Origin: Syntrophaceae bacterium
Lineage (GTDB): Bacteria; Desulfobacterota; SM23-61
Length of the DNA: 7,699 bases
Direction: 5' to 3'
Assembly (NCBI GenBank): GCA_003154025.1
Contig: PMCE01000509.1
Location: forward strand, 1 to 7,699
Both the position numbers and the translations under genes were made by a program. Each line of letters begins with the position of its first letter. Position 1 is the stretch's first letter. The notes beneath the pieces were generated by a model, which did not search any database, was not told where the DNA came from, and saw nothing but the letters and a program-made list of their open reading frames with translations. Below are positions 1 to 6,236 of the stretch, piece after piece.

Positions 1-740
1 GACAATCCTTCTCTTCGCAATCTTTCCAGCTTCGCCAATCCTTCGGTAAGTTCTCTTTCCGATCTCACCACGCTCGCGCATCGTGAGACGATTTCCTTTA
101 ATCCCTTTCGCACCGCCGCGGCTGGCGGCCTTTGCCGATTCTGCTCCAGCTCTTTGAGCCTTTTGAAGGCGGCGCCGTAGGACCGGGGGGAACCCTTCCC
201 TATGCCTCGTTGCTCTTGAGACTCCAGCGCCGCCGCATGACCCGCGATCTTCCCGAAGACCTGGCCGTCCAGCAAGGCATTTCCTCCCGGACGGTTGGCG
301 CCATGCTGGCCCCCGGCGCATTCTCCCGCGGCGTACAGGCCGGGCAAAGTCGTTTCCCCTTTCTCCCGGATCTTGACCCCTCCCTGGAAGTGCTGGCCGG
401 CCTCGGCGATTTCCATCCGCTCTCCCGCTTCCAGGTCGATCCCATGCTCTTTCAGCCACACGACGGACTCAGGGTTGATCTCTCTCAGTCGCCGGAGCGG
501 AGATGGATTGCGTTCCTCCTCCTCCAGATTTCCTTTGGACTCCCGATGATACCTCTCCTGCCATCTCGCTTCCAGGTCCTGGAAGCGGAATCCCGAAGGG
601 TTTTGGCTATAATCCAGAAACACCTTGCGGCCTTGGGCGGTCTCCTTGGAGACGGCGATATCGATCCGGTGCGTCTTCTTCTCCCTCGAGACCGGCCAGG
701 TTGACCCTTTCTCAAAACACAGGTTATGAATTTCAGTGAC
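1..740 (-). CDS. C-terminal part of fumarate reductase/succinate dehydrogenase-like FAD flavoprotein (frame-shifted, continues off left edge)
   Basis: Read on the minus strand in the register whose codons include 738-740 and 3-5, this stretch is open for 246 codons with no stop down to the window edge. It continues the protein that begins at 1599. Conserved elements support this: a segment reading THRIDIAVSKE followed by VFLDYS, then WLKEHGIDLEAGERMEIAEAG, the turn QGGVKI, and the C-terminal FAD-binding signature LPGLYAAGECAGG followed by HGANRPGGNALLDGQVFG (about 347-250). This HGANR-type block, with its Arg and Gly-Gly-Asn, is typical of the SdhA/FrdA/NadB superfamily. The rest (RLKELEQNRQ onward) resembles the helical C-terminal domain of these proteins. 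There is no obvious ribosome binding site or start at the beginning of this frame, which argues that it is the displaced tail of the 733-1599 frame and not a separate gene. About 532 residues are visible in total, so only a modest C-terminal piece is missing. Confidence 0.82.
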
Positions 741-1599
741 GGGGAGTCTCCGAAGAAAAGTAGCGGGGCAGGAATTCTTCTCCCCGGTCGTTTATGAATC
801 TCGGGTTGGCCCGCATGAAGCTCCCCGAGCAGTTCAACTGGGTCTTAACCGAGGCCGGGCCGATCTGGATGAACTCCATGTTCACCAGCTCAGCCCCTGC
901 CCGGTAGGCCATGGCGTAGCCGTCCCCGGTCATTCCCGGGGGATAGACATGGACGGCAAAGATCTCCCCTGCCCCGCCTGTGGCCAGGATGACCGTTTGG
1001 GCCGGAAGGACTCTCGCCCTCTCCTCCAAGCTCTTTCTTTCCCCCCGCAGGTCGATGCCGAAGACTCCGATCACCCTTCCCTGTCCGGTGATCAGGTCGC
1101 AGGCCATGCAGTTTTCGATGAACCGGATATCCATCGAAGAGACCTTTCTTACCAAAGCCTCTTCCATGTGGTTGGCCGTCCGGGGGCCGGTGTAACAGGC
1201 CCGGGCGTATTCTGATCCGTCGGTAATGAACTGCTCCGCTTTCCCGTCGCGGGTCTTGGCAAAGGGAACCCCCAATTGTTCCAGAAACTCGAAAGCGGCC
1301 CCGGATTCCCGAGCCAGGGTCTCCGCCAGGTCGCCGTCCGAGACCAAGCCGCCGATCTGGCAGATATCCCGGGCGTGGTGCTTCCAGTTATCCGGCCCTC
1401 CCGGTTCCGTGTAAGGCAAGGTGGCATGGAAAGCCATCCGGTCCGAACAGGAGATGGCCGTGACTCCGCACTTCCCCACCTCACCTTTGGTCAGGATGGA
1501 GACCCGCCCTTGGGGAAACGTCTCCTTGGCCTCGATGGCCGCCCGCAGAGCGGCTCCCCCGCTGCCGATGATGAGGACATCGCTTTCGAAGATTTCCAT
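733..1599 (-). CDS. N-terminal part of FAD-dependent fumarate reductase/succinate dehydrogenase-like flavoprotein (frame broken near 741)
   Basis: The 288-codon frame starts at ATG 1599, preceded by CAGGAG five bases upstream. Residues 7-22 form the Rossmann FAD motif (DVLIIGSGGAALRAA). Further family features are ATGGAGEIF (206-214) and TGDGYAMAYRAGAELVNMEF (224-243), which is highly characteristic of the SdhA/FrdA/aspartate-oxidase superfamily. The position where SdhA carries its covalent FAD histidine reads GKCGVTAISCSD (residues 42-53), with no histidine, so FAD is probably non-covalent. There is no signal peptide or Tat motif, so the protein should be cytoplasmic, unlike periplasmic flavocytochrome c reductases. 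The frame stops at TGA 733-735 after SSETPRH, in the middle of the domain, and the missing half is present in another register. Being last in the visible TRAP operon suggests it oxidises or reduces the imported compound or a product of it; electron partners may lie beyond the left edge. Substrate unknown. Confidence 0.85.
   Translation of the reverse strand: MEIFESDVLIIGSGGAALRAAIEAKETFPQGRVSILTKGEVGKCGVTAISCSDRMAFHATLPYTEPGGPDNWKHHARDICQIGGLVSDGDLAETLARESGAAFEFLEQLGVPFAKTRDGKAEQFITDGSEYARACYTGPRTANHMEEALVRKVSSMDIRFIENCMACDLITGQGRVIGVFGIDLRGERKSLEERARVLPAQTVILATGGAGEIFAVHVYPPGMTGDGYAMAYRAGAELVNMEFIQIGPASVKTQLNCSGSFMRANPRFINDRGEEFLPRYFSSETPRH
741..744 (-). other. Apparent +1 frameshift site in the flavoprotein gene
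   Basis: The plus strand has GGGG here (CCCC in the coding sense). Removing one base joins the codons for ...SSETP directly to VTEIHNLCFEKG, restoring one long frame through all expected flavoprotein motifs. As written, translation ends five bases later at the TGA at 733-735. A homopolymer indel from sequencing, a true mutation, or (less likely) programmed frameshifting would all look like this. No slippery heptamer or strong downstream stem was evident. Confidence 0.8.
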
Positions 1600-1673
1600 G
1601 GGTACTCCTGCGGGAGGACTCTTGATCTGAGAAAAAGAATATCCCTATTTTCCGAACTCCCAACCCGCCGGTC

Positions 1674-1727
1674 TTTTTTTGCCCTTCCTCACCTTGCCCT
1701 CCCCCGCCGGAGGAAAGGCCAAAAAAA
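1674..1727. repeat. Long imperfect inverted repeat between dctM and the flavoprotein gene
   Basis: The left arm at 1674-1690 (TTTTTTTGCCCTTCCTC) is complementary to the right arm at 1710-1727 (GAGGAAAGGCCAAAAAAA), with one mismatch and one bulged base; the loop is 19 nt. In the transcribed (minus) direction the T-run comes first and the A-run last, the opposite of an intrinsic terminator, so it would give a fully paired U/A-extended stem in the mRNA. It may protect or process the message between the transporter and the enzyme gene. The remainder of this 132-bp gap (1600-1731) shows only the ribosome binding site for the flavoprotein. Confidence 0.6.
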
Positions 1728-1731
1728 TAGT

Positions 1732-3021
1732 TTAAACTTTGAAGAGGGCGGGAAGGAATAAAATCAGCCACGGCCAGAAAGCGATGACCACCAGGTCGCC
1801 GACCAGAATGAGGGTATAAGGGATCAGGGGGCGGATGGTGTCGGTCAGCTTGATCTTGGCCAGACTGCAGATGATCACCAGGCAGAGTCCGATGGGCGGG
1901 GCGATGATCGAGATCCCCACCACGGCGATCACCAGGACTCCGAAATGGAGGGGATGGAGGCCCATGGTTTGAGCAATCGGGTAGAGGATCGGGAAGAAGA
2001 TGAGGATGGCCGGCAGTCCGTCGAGAATCATCCCGAAAAACAGGAAGACGGCGATCGTCAAAAGCAGGAAGATCACCCGGCCTTCGGAGACGGACCCGAT
2101 AAAACTTCCCAGGGCATTCGGGACCTGGTGCGTGGCCAGGATCCAGGAAAATCCGGTGGCGGCTCCTACGAGGAGGCAGACGGTCCCGGTCAGCACCGCC
2201 GTATCCACCAGGATCTTTCCCATGTCCTTCCAGGTGATCTCCCGGTAGATGAAGAAGGAGACGATGAAGGCATAAACCGTGGCCACCGACGCGGCTTCGG
2301 TGGCCGTGAAGATTCCGCTGAAGATCCCCCCGAAGATGATGACCGGCATCATCAAGGGAATCACGCTGTCTTTAAAGGAAACCAGGATGGCTCGGAAGGA
2401 AGCCCGTTTCCCCTCCGCCCCGGGAAGAATCCCTTTAGAAGATTGGTAATAGATGATGACCATCAGGGTGACGGCCATTAAGAAGCCGGGAAGGAATCCC
2501 CCCATGAAAAGACCGGCGATGGAAATGTTGGCCATGGCCCCCAGGACCACCATGTTCAGACAGGGAGGGATCATCATGCCCATACCCGTGGCGGCGGCGA
2601 CGATGGCCGCGGCCCGCGGGGGGGGGTAGCCGGCTTTGGCCATGGAAGGCAGAAGGAGCGACCCGATGGCCGAGGCGTCGGCGATGGAGGACCCGGAAAT
2701 TCCGGAGAAGAAGATCTCCGAAACGACCACCACGAACCCCAGTCCGCCCTTGATGTGCCCCACCAAGTTCCGGGCGAACAGGACCAGACGCTGCGAGATT
2801 CCTCCCTGCTCCATGAATCCCCCGGCGAGGATGAAGAGGGGAATCGCCAGGAAGGGAAAGGTATCGATTCCGGAATAGAGTTTCAAAGTCACCGTGGAAA
2901 CGGGGATGGCCCCCTGCCAGAATAGAGCCAGGATGCACGCCAGGGTCATGGAGAAAGCGACGGGAACATTGATCACCAGGAGGAAACCAAAAGAGGCCAG
3001 GAGAATGAAGACCGTACCCAT
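1732..3021 (-). CDS. dctM: TRAP transporter large permease subunit, DctM family
   Basis: The 429-residue product matches the usual length of DctM, the membrane subunit that forms the substrate path of tripartite ATP-independent periplasmic transporters and couples uptake to a sodium or proton gradient. The sequence is almost wholly hydrophobic with roughly a dozen membrane segments. Family signatures are PLFILAGGFMEQGGI (61-75), FSGISGSSIADASAIGSLLLP (105-125), GMGMMIPPCLNMVVLGA (146-162), MGGFLPG (173-179), FTATEAASVATVYAF in the middle, and ISIIAPPIGLCL near the C-terminus. The Pro-Pro-Cys-Leu-Asn block deviates slightly from the more common PPS-type sequence. The ATG at 3021 lies only three bases after the dctQ stop codon, and the purine-rich GGAGGAGAAAGG at the end of dctQ serves as ribosome binding site, implying translational coupling. 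It is the third visible TRAP gene in the order P-Q-M. The transported substrate cannot be told from this subunit. Confidence 0.96.
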   Translation of the reverse strand: MGTVFILLASFGFLLVINVPVAFSMTLACILALFWQGAIPVSTVTLKLYSGIDTFPFLAIPLFILAGGFMEQGGISQRLVLFARNLVGHIKGGLGFVVVVSEIFFSGISGSSIADASAIGSLLLPSMAKAGYPPPRAAAIVAAATGMGMMIPPCLNMVVLGAMANISIAGLFMGGFLPGFLMAVTLMVIIYYQSSKGILPGAEGKRASFRAILVSFKDSVIPLMMPVIIFGGIFSGIFTATEAASVATVYAFIVSFFIYREITWKDMGKILVDTAVLTGTVCLLVGAATGFSWILATHQVPNALGSFIGSVSEGRVIFLLLTIAVFLFFGMILDGLPAILIFFPILYPIAQTMGLHPLHFGVLVIAVVGISIIAPPIGLCLVIICSLAKIKLTDTIRPLIPYTLILVGDLVVIAFWPWLILFLPALFKV

Positions 3022-3024
3022 GGA

Positions 3025-3498
3025 TTATCCTTTCTCCTCCCGGCCGCCCTTCAGCCTTTGAATTTCCTGCTGGACCAGGAAGATGATGATCAAAATTCCG
3101 CTCACGGGAATGGCGGAATAGGTCCAGATATAGGATAAGTCCATGGTAGCGTAGATCCGATTTTTATTGAACAGGACCAGCTTGTAACCCTCGGTGATCA
3201 TCGTCAAGGCCACCAAACCCATGATCCAGGGAATCAGAATTTCAACCACGTGGCGAGCCTTGGCCGACAATTTTTTCACCACCAGCTCGATGCCGAAATG
3301 GCGCATCCGCTTGACCCCCACCGCGGCTCCCAGGAAGGCCACCCATTGAAAGAGGAGCATGGCCAGGTCCTCGGACCAGGCCAGGGGGGCTTTCAGGACG
3401 AAACGGTTGAATACCTGGAGAAAGACCACCACCGCCAGGGCCACAACCAGAACCATGCAAACCCTTTCGACCAGATTTTCCAAAACCCTTTTCAACAC
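3025..3498 (-). CDS. dctQ: TRAP transporter small permease subunit, DctQ family
   Basis: A 157-residue four-helix membrane protein, the normal size for DctQ, which pairs with DctM. Membrane segments fall at about 13-34, 42-62, 85-107 and 124-145. The family hallmark is visible between the first two helices: NRFVLKAPLAWSEDLAMLLF (31-50), including the W-S-E-D core, followed by GVKRMRHFGIELVVKKL. The frame is open upstream to 3726, but that extension overlaps the end of dctP and has no DctQ-like content. I place the start at GTG 3498, just after AAAGGAG. The next codon, TTG 3495, is better spaced from the same ribosome binding site and could be the true start. An intrinsic terminator lies just upstream (3520-3558), so expression probably depends on read-through from dctP or on incomplete termination. 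Confidence 0.92.
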   Translation of the reverse strand: MLKRVLENLVERVCMVLVVALAVVVFLQVFNRFVLKAPLAWSEDLAMLLFQWVAFLGAAVGVKRMRHFGIELVVKKLSAKARHVVEILIPWIMGLVALTMITEGYKLVLFNKNRIYATMDLSYIWTYSAIPVSGILIIIFLVQQEIQRLKGGREEKG

Positions 3499-3519
3499 CC
3501 ACTCCTTTGCCCCATGAGG

Positions 3520-3558
3520 AAAAAAGAAGGAGCCACGCTCCTCCCGGAACATGGCTCC
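3520..3558 (-). terminator. Rho-independent terminator/attenuator between dctP and dctQ
   Basis: In the minus-strand transcript, GGAGCCATG (plus 3550-3558) pairs with CGTGGCTCC (plus 3529-3537), giving nine base pairs including one wobble, with a 12-nt loop. It is followed directly by UUCUUUUUUCC. This is a standard intrinsic terminator in the right orientation, 18 bases after the dctP stop codon. It probably sets a high ratio of binding protein to membrane subunits, a common need in TRAP operons. Confidence 0.75.
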
Positions 3559-3570
3559 CCGAAAGAGCCA
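3552..3570 (-). promoter_or_regulatory. Alternative hairpin overlapping the dctP-dctQ terminator
   Basis: In the transcript, TGGCTC (plus 3565-3570) can pair with GAGCCA (plus 3552-3557) across a 7-nt loop (TTTCGGG). The second arm is the same segment that forms the 5' side of the terminator stem, so the two hairpins are mutually exclusive. The first arm starts only five bases after the dctP stop codon and would be covered by a terminating ribosome. This resembles an antiterminator/terminator pair, but the terminator is the longer stem; function is inferred. Confidence 0.4.
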
Positions 3571-3575
3571 CCTGG

Positions 3576-4577
3576 TTATTTCTTGTTGACCGCCTGAACC
3601 TGCCCCAGCAGTTCTTTGCCGAAGGGATATTTCTTCACGAAGGTTTCGTAGACGGGCTGGATCCGTTTCACAAAGGCCGGTTTGTCCACATCCGTGAACA
3701 CCTGGACTCCTTTTTCCTTGGCCCAACCCAACGCTTTGTTTTCATCGGCGGTGTAAACCTGGACGAAATATTTCTCCGCCTCCTGGGCCGCAGCCTGGAT
3801 TTGGCCCTGCACATCCTTGGGCAGTGAATCCCACCACTTTTTGTTCGCCAGTAAGGGAGTGGGGAGCCAGAACTGTTCGGTCAAAGAGAAAGCCTTGCAG
3901 ATCTCCCAGTGTTTCGAGTTCCAGAAGAGAACGGGCGAGTTTTCGGCGCCATCCAGGACCTTCTGCTGCAGGGCGAGATATACTTCGCCCCAGGCCGTGG
4001 GGGTGGCGATTCCACCCATCTCATTAATGGACTGGATGTGAATCGCGCTGGGCTGCACGCGGATTTTCAGGCCTTTTAAGTCTTCTGGTTTGCGGACCGG
4101 TTTATTGAAGGTATAGATGCTTCGTCCGCCATCATCCGCCCACATCATTCCGATCAAATTCTGTTTGGGGTAAGTCTCGTTAAAGAATTTGGCTCCTACC
4201 GGGCTCTTGAATACCCGCCACATCTCCTCCCGGTTGTTAAAGAGATAGGGCAGGTCGAACACATAAACCTCCGGAATCCACTCCCCGCTGAAGGAGACGG
4301 GCATCTTGGCCATTTCAATGTTCCCCATCTGCATACCCAGGTAGAGGTCTTTGGTCTGCCCCAGCTGCCCGCTGTGGAACACCTGGATTTCCACCCGGCC
4401 ATTGGTCTTTTCTTTCACCTTGTCCGCAAAATAAACCCAGGTGCGGGTGTGGGGATGATCCGGAGCCATGGTATCCGCTAATTTGGCCACAATCTTCTTT
4501 TCTTGGGCCATGGAGCTGCCGGATAAGACCGCCAGAGCAAATACGCCGATCAACAAGACCATGATAATTTTTTTCAT
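3576..4577 (-). CDS. dctP: TRAP transporter solute-binding protein, DctP family
   Basis: A 333-residue exported protein that captures the substrate outside the cytoplasmic membrane and delivers it to DctQM. The N-terminus MKKIIMVLLIGVFALAVLSG, ending in SMA-Q, is a clear Sec signal peptide with likely cleavage after Ala24. DctP features follow: KLADTMAPDHPHT (32-44), HSGQLGQTKDLYLGMQMGNI (68-87), FDLPYLF (107-113), GGRSIYTFNKPVRKPEDLKG (150-169) and LKIRVQPSAIH (170-180). By comparison with characterised members such as SiaP, Arg152, Arg173 and Asn213 (in GAENSP) sit at the positions that hold the ligand carboxylate, so the substrate is probably a carboxylic acid. Start ATG 4577 has an ideal AAAGGAGG ribosome binding site seven bases upstream. 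It follows the Gfo/Idh/MocA gene by 86 bp in the same direction and is separated from dctQ by a terminator. The exact ligand is not predictable by eye. Confidence 0.96.
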   Translation of the reverse strand: MKKIIMVLLIGVFALAVLSGSSMAQEKKIVAKLADTMAPDHPHTRTWVYFADKVKEKTNGRVEIQVFHSGQLGQTKDLYLGMQMGNIEMAKMPVSFSGEWIPEVYVFDLPYLFNNREEMWRVFKSPVGAKFFNETYPKQNLIGMMWADDGGRSIYTFNKPVRKPEDLKGLKIRVQPSAIHIQSINEMGGIATPTAWGEVYLALQQKVLDGAENSPVLFWNSKHWEICKAFSLTEQFWLPTPLLANKKWWDSLPKDVQGQIQAAAQEAEKYFVQVYTADENKALGWAKEKGVQVFTDVDKPAFVKRIQPVYETFVKKYPFGKELLGQVQAVNKK

Positions 4578-4627
4578 CGAACCCCTCCTTTATTTTGATT
4601 TTCGCTTTCAGCCTTCGGTCCTTTTCA

Positions 4628-4667
4628 TTAAGAGGTCCCGTTGAATCTTGCCTTCCCCCCCTCTTAA
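4628..4667 (-). repeat. Inverted repeat spanning the end of the Gfo/Idh/MocA gene
   Basis: TTAAGAGG (4628-4635) and CCTCTTAA (4660-4667) are perfect 8-bp arms separated by 24 nt; the distal arm includes the stop codon of the oxidoreductase gene. No T-run follows in the transcribed direction, so it is not a standard terminator. It could be a weak mRNA stem in the 86-bp gap before dctP, or chance. Confidence 0.3.
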
Positions 4668-5860
4668 ATCGCCTTTTTAATCAGTTCCACCCGCATCCCT
4701 TTCTCCGCCGAGAGGTACGCGGCGTATATCGCATTCACCGTCTCCAGGGCCAGGTCCAGCCCGGAGACGGGCTCCCGGCCGGCAAGCAGGCAGTCGGCAA
4801 AATCCTCCAGCTCCTGGGGATATCCTCTCACCCAGTCTTCGTCCGGGCTGGCGAAGTTCCAGCCTGCCTTGGTTTCCAGCTTTTCGGCGATGTACTCGTC
4901 CCCGAAGATATGGGGTGCCGGTGCATAAGCGAAGACGGTATCACTGGGGTTGATGTTCACCTGCACCACCGCGTTGGACAGGTAAACCGTCATGGTGTTC
5001 CGCACCCCCCCCAGGACTCCATCGGAAGCGCTGACTACGGCCTGGGAGCCGTCTTCGAAATTCATGATCATCGTGGCCCAGTCTTCCACGTCTTCCCATG
5101 TATCGACGATCCACTTCTGCCGTTCCTTCTTGAAAGACTCCATCCGCGTGTGTTGCCCCACTTCAGCGGTCACGGATTTCAACCGAATCCCTTGACCCCC
5201 TTTCAGAACCCCTTCGTACTGTTTGAGGTGCAACACGGTTGAAACCGGGTGGGCCCCAAGCCGCAAAAGAGCCCCTCCTCCCGCCGTCTTCCATTTCCGG
5301 GAGTAGCCGGCGTGGGAGCCTGAATGGCTCTCTTCCGCGCGCATGTCCATGACGGTCCCGCCGCTCACCCGCATGAGGTTCTTCAGCTTGGCCACCGGCG
5401 GGGCGTAGACCCAATTTTCGGCGTAGCAGAATCGGACTTTATTTTTCCGGACGGCCTGAGCCACTTTTTCGCAATTTTCCAGGGCTTCCCGCAGCATGGT
5501 CTTCCGGTCCACGGCCAGCCCCACCAGGTCTTCGGGCCGGTCCTTGCCGAAATAACCGGTCAGGGGTTTTTCGCAGATGATGTGCTTGCCCGCCTGGGCG
5601 GCTTGAATCACGAATTCGTGGTGCAGGTCCGTGGGGACGCATAAATCTACCGCATCCACATCTTTCCGGTCCAGAAGAGCGCGGTAATCACCCGCCACGG
5701 AAGGAATATGGAATTTCTTTGCCAACTCTTCCGCCCGATCTTTGGTGCGCGAGGCGATCGCCGTGATTTCCACCTTCGACCCGCGCAAGGACCGGTAATT
5801 TTCCAGGTGCAGACGGGCGGCAAACTGCGCTCCCACCATTCCAATCCGGAGTGGGCTCAC
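4664..5860 (-). CDS. Gfo/Idh/MocA family NAD(P)-dependent oxidoreductase
   Basis: The 398-residue protein has an N-terminal Rossmann domain (LRIGMVGAQFAARLHLENYR, 4-23) and the typical nucleotide-domain run VDLCVPTDLHHEFVIQAAQA (71-90), then GKHIICEKPLTG with catalytic Lys98. The C-terminal domain carries AEESHSGSHAGYSRKW (175-190) and GGGALLRLGAHPVSTVLHLK (194-213). Characterised members often have Asp-x-x-x-His in the latter block; here it is Arg200-x-x-x-His204, so the active site differs from classical sugar or inositol dehydrogenases. To my recollection the ESHSGSHA plus R-x-G-x-HP combination marks a subfamily of unknown substrate. Length is slightly above the usual 330-380. Start is GTG 5860, preceded by AAGGAGG five bases upstream; the ATG at codon 8 would cut into the Rossmann motif. 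First gene of the leftward operon, ahead of dctP, so probably co-expressed with the transporter and cytoplasmic. Confidence 0.93.
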   Translation of the reverse strand: MSPLRIGMVGAQFAARLHLENYRSLRGSKVEITAIASRTKDRAEELAKKFHIPSVAGDYRALLDRKDVDAVDLCVPTDLHHEFVIQAAQAGKHIICEKPLTGYFGKDRPEDLVGLAVDRKTMLREALENCEKVAQAVRKNKVRFCYAENWVYAPPVAKLKNLMRVSGGTVMDMRAEESHSGSHAGYSRKWKTAGGGALLRLGAHPVSTVLHLKQYEGVLKGGQGIRLKSVTAEVGQHTRMESFKKERQKWIVDTWEDVEDWATMIMNFEDGSQAVVSASDGVLGGVRNTMTVYLSNAVVQVNINPSDTVFAYAPAPHIFGDEYIAEKLETKAGWNFASPDEDWVRGYPQELEDFADCLLAGREPVSGLDLALETVNAIYAAYLSAEKGMRVELIKKAI

Positions 5861-5902
5861 CAGAGCCTCCTTGTTCCTCGAATAGAGCCTTTTTTGAGGC
5901 GG

Positions 5903-5931
5903 CGCTCTAACGCTGCAGCCCCAAGAGCGTT
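5903..5931. promoter_or_regulatory. Overlapping dyad symmetries in the leader of the leftward operon
   Basis: CGCTCT (5903-5908) is inverted at 5924-5929 (AGAGCG), and AACGCT (5909-5914) is inverted at 5926-5931 (AGCGTT); GCTGCAGC (5912-5919) sits between them. The cluster lies between the candidate promoter and the GTG start of the oxidoreductase gene, a sensible place for an operator or leader stem. No known regulator consensus is recognised. Confidence 0.3.
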
Positions 5932-5938
5932 CTAGCTA

Positions 5939-5967
5939 ACAATATAATAGCCCATTGTTTTATTCAA
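5939..5967 (-). promoter_or_regulatory. Candidate sigma-70-type promoter for the leftward operon
   Basis: On the minus strand, TTGAAT (5962-5967) matches four of six bases of a -35 box. It is followed by an AT-rich segment: TATATT (5941-5946, five of six matches to TATAAT, spacer 15) or TATTGT (5939-5944, spacer 17). This is the most AT-rich spot upstream of the GTG at 5860 and would give a leader of about 70-75 bases. It is a consensus match only. Confidence 0.35.
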
Positions 5968-6157
5968 CGATTTTTGGGGGTCGGGAGGGTGTCCGGGTCC
6001 TGGGAAACTAAGGGGGCTTTTTGCAGGGACTTCCCAGAGAGGAGGGGATCTGGTAGAATGCCTCCCGACTTCTTTTTCGCAAAATGATCGCGGAGATTTC
6101 GGGCCCTGGGAAGAAAAAACGGCCGGCTTGGGGATTACTTTTGCGTGTATTGCCGGT

Positions 6158-6185
6158 GTAAGGGCGGTTCGTGAACCGCCCCTAC
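6158..6185. repeat. GC-rich palindrome resembling a dispersed intergenic repeat
   Basis: Arms GTAAGGGCGGTTC (6158-6170) and GAACCGCCCCTAC (6173-6185) are complementary except at one position, with a 2-nt centre. From memory, palindromes of the GTAGGGGCGGTTC...GAACCGCCCCTAC type are scattered through intergenic regions of many deltaproteobacterial and other genomes. No T-run follows on either side, so it is not a terminator. Confidence 0.65.
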
Positions 6186-6202
6186 AGACGTTAAACCCAG
6201 AC

Positions 6203-6236
6203 GTCCTTTTCCCGCTATCGGTCGCCGAAAAAGGAC
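6203..6236. repeat. Nested inverted repeat
   Basis: GTCCTTTT (6203-6210) pairs with AAAAGGAC (6229-6236), and the inner TCGG/CCGA arms around TCG (6218-6228) form a second small stem. It lies 17 bases downstream of the palindrome at 6158-6185 and may belong to the same repeat unit. No terminator T-run follows on either strand in the right position. Confidence 0.4.

Noticed and set aside
132..704. 190-codon plus-strand open frame over the left end
   Set aside because: It is the exact antisense register of the flavoprotein C-terminal frame, whose minus-strand translation carries clear family motifs; the plus-strand translation resembles nothing and starts at TTG without a ribosome binding site.
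1945..2481. 178-codon plus-strand frame opposite dctM
   Set aside because: Highly charged Asp/Glu/His/Gln composition is the usual antisense image of a hydrophobic membrane protein; dctM is certain here.
3499..3726. N-terminal extension of DctQ to 233 residues
   Set aside because: The extra 76 codons overlap the 3' end of dctP and the terminator, have no DctQ similarity, and a good ribosome binding site lies directly before GTG 3498/TTG 3495.
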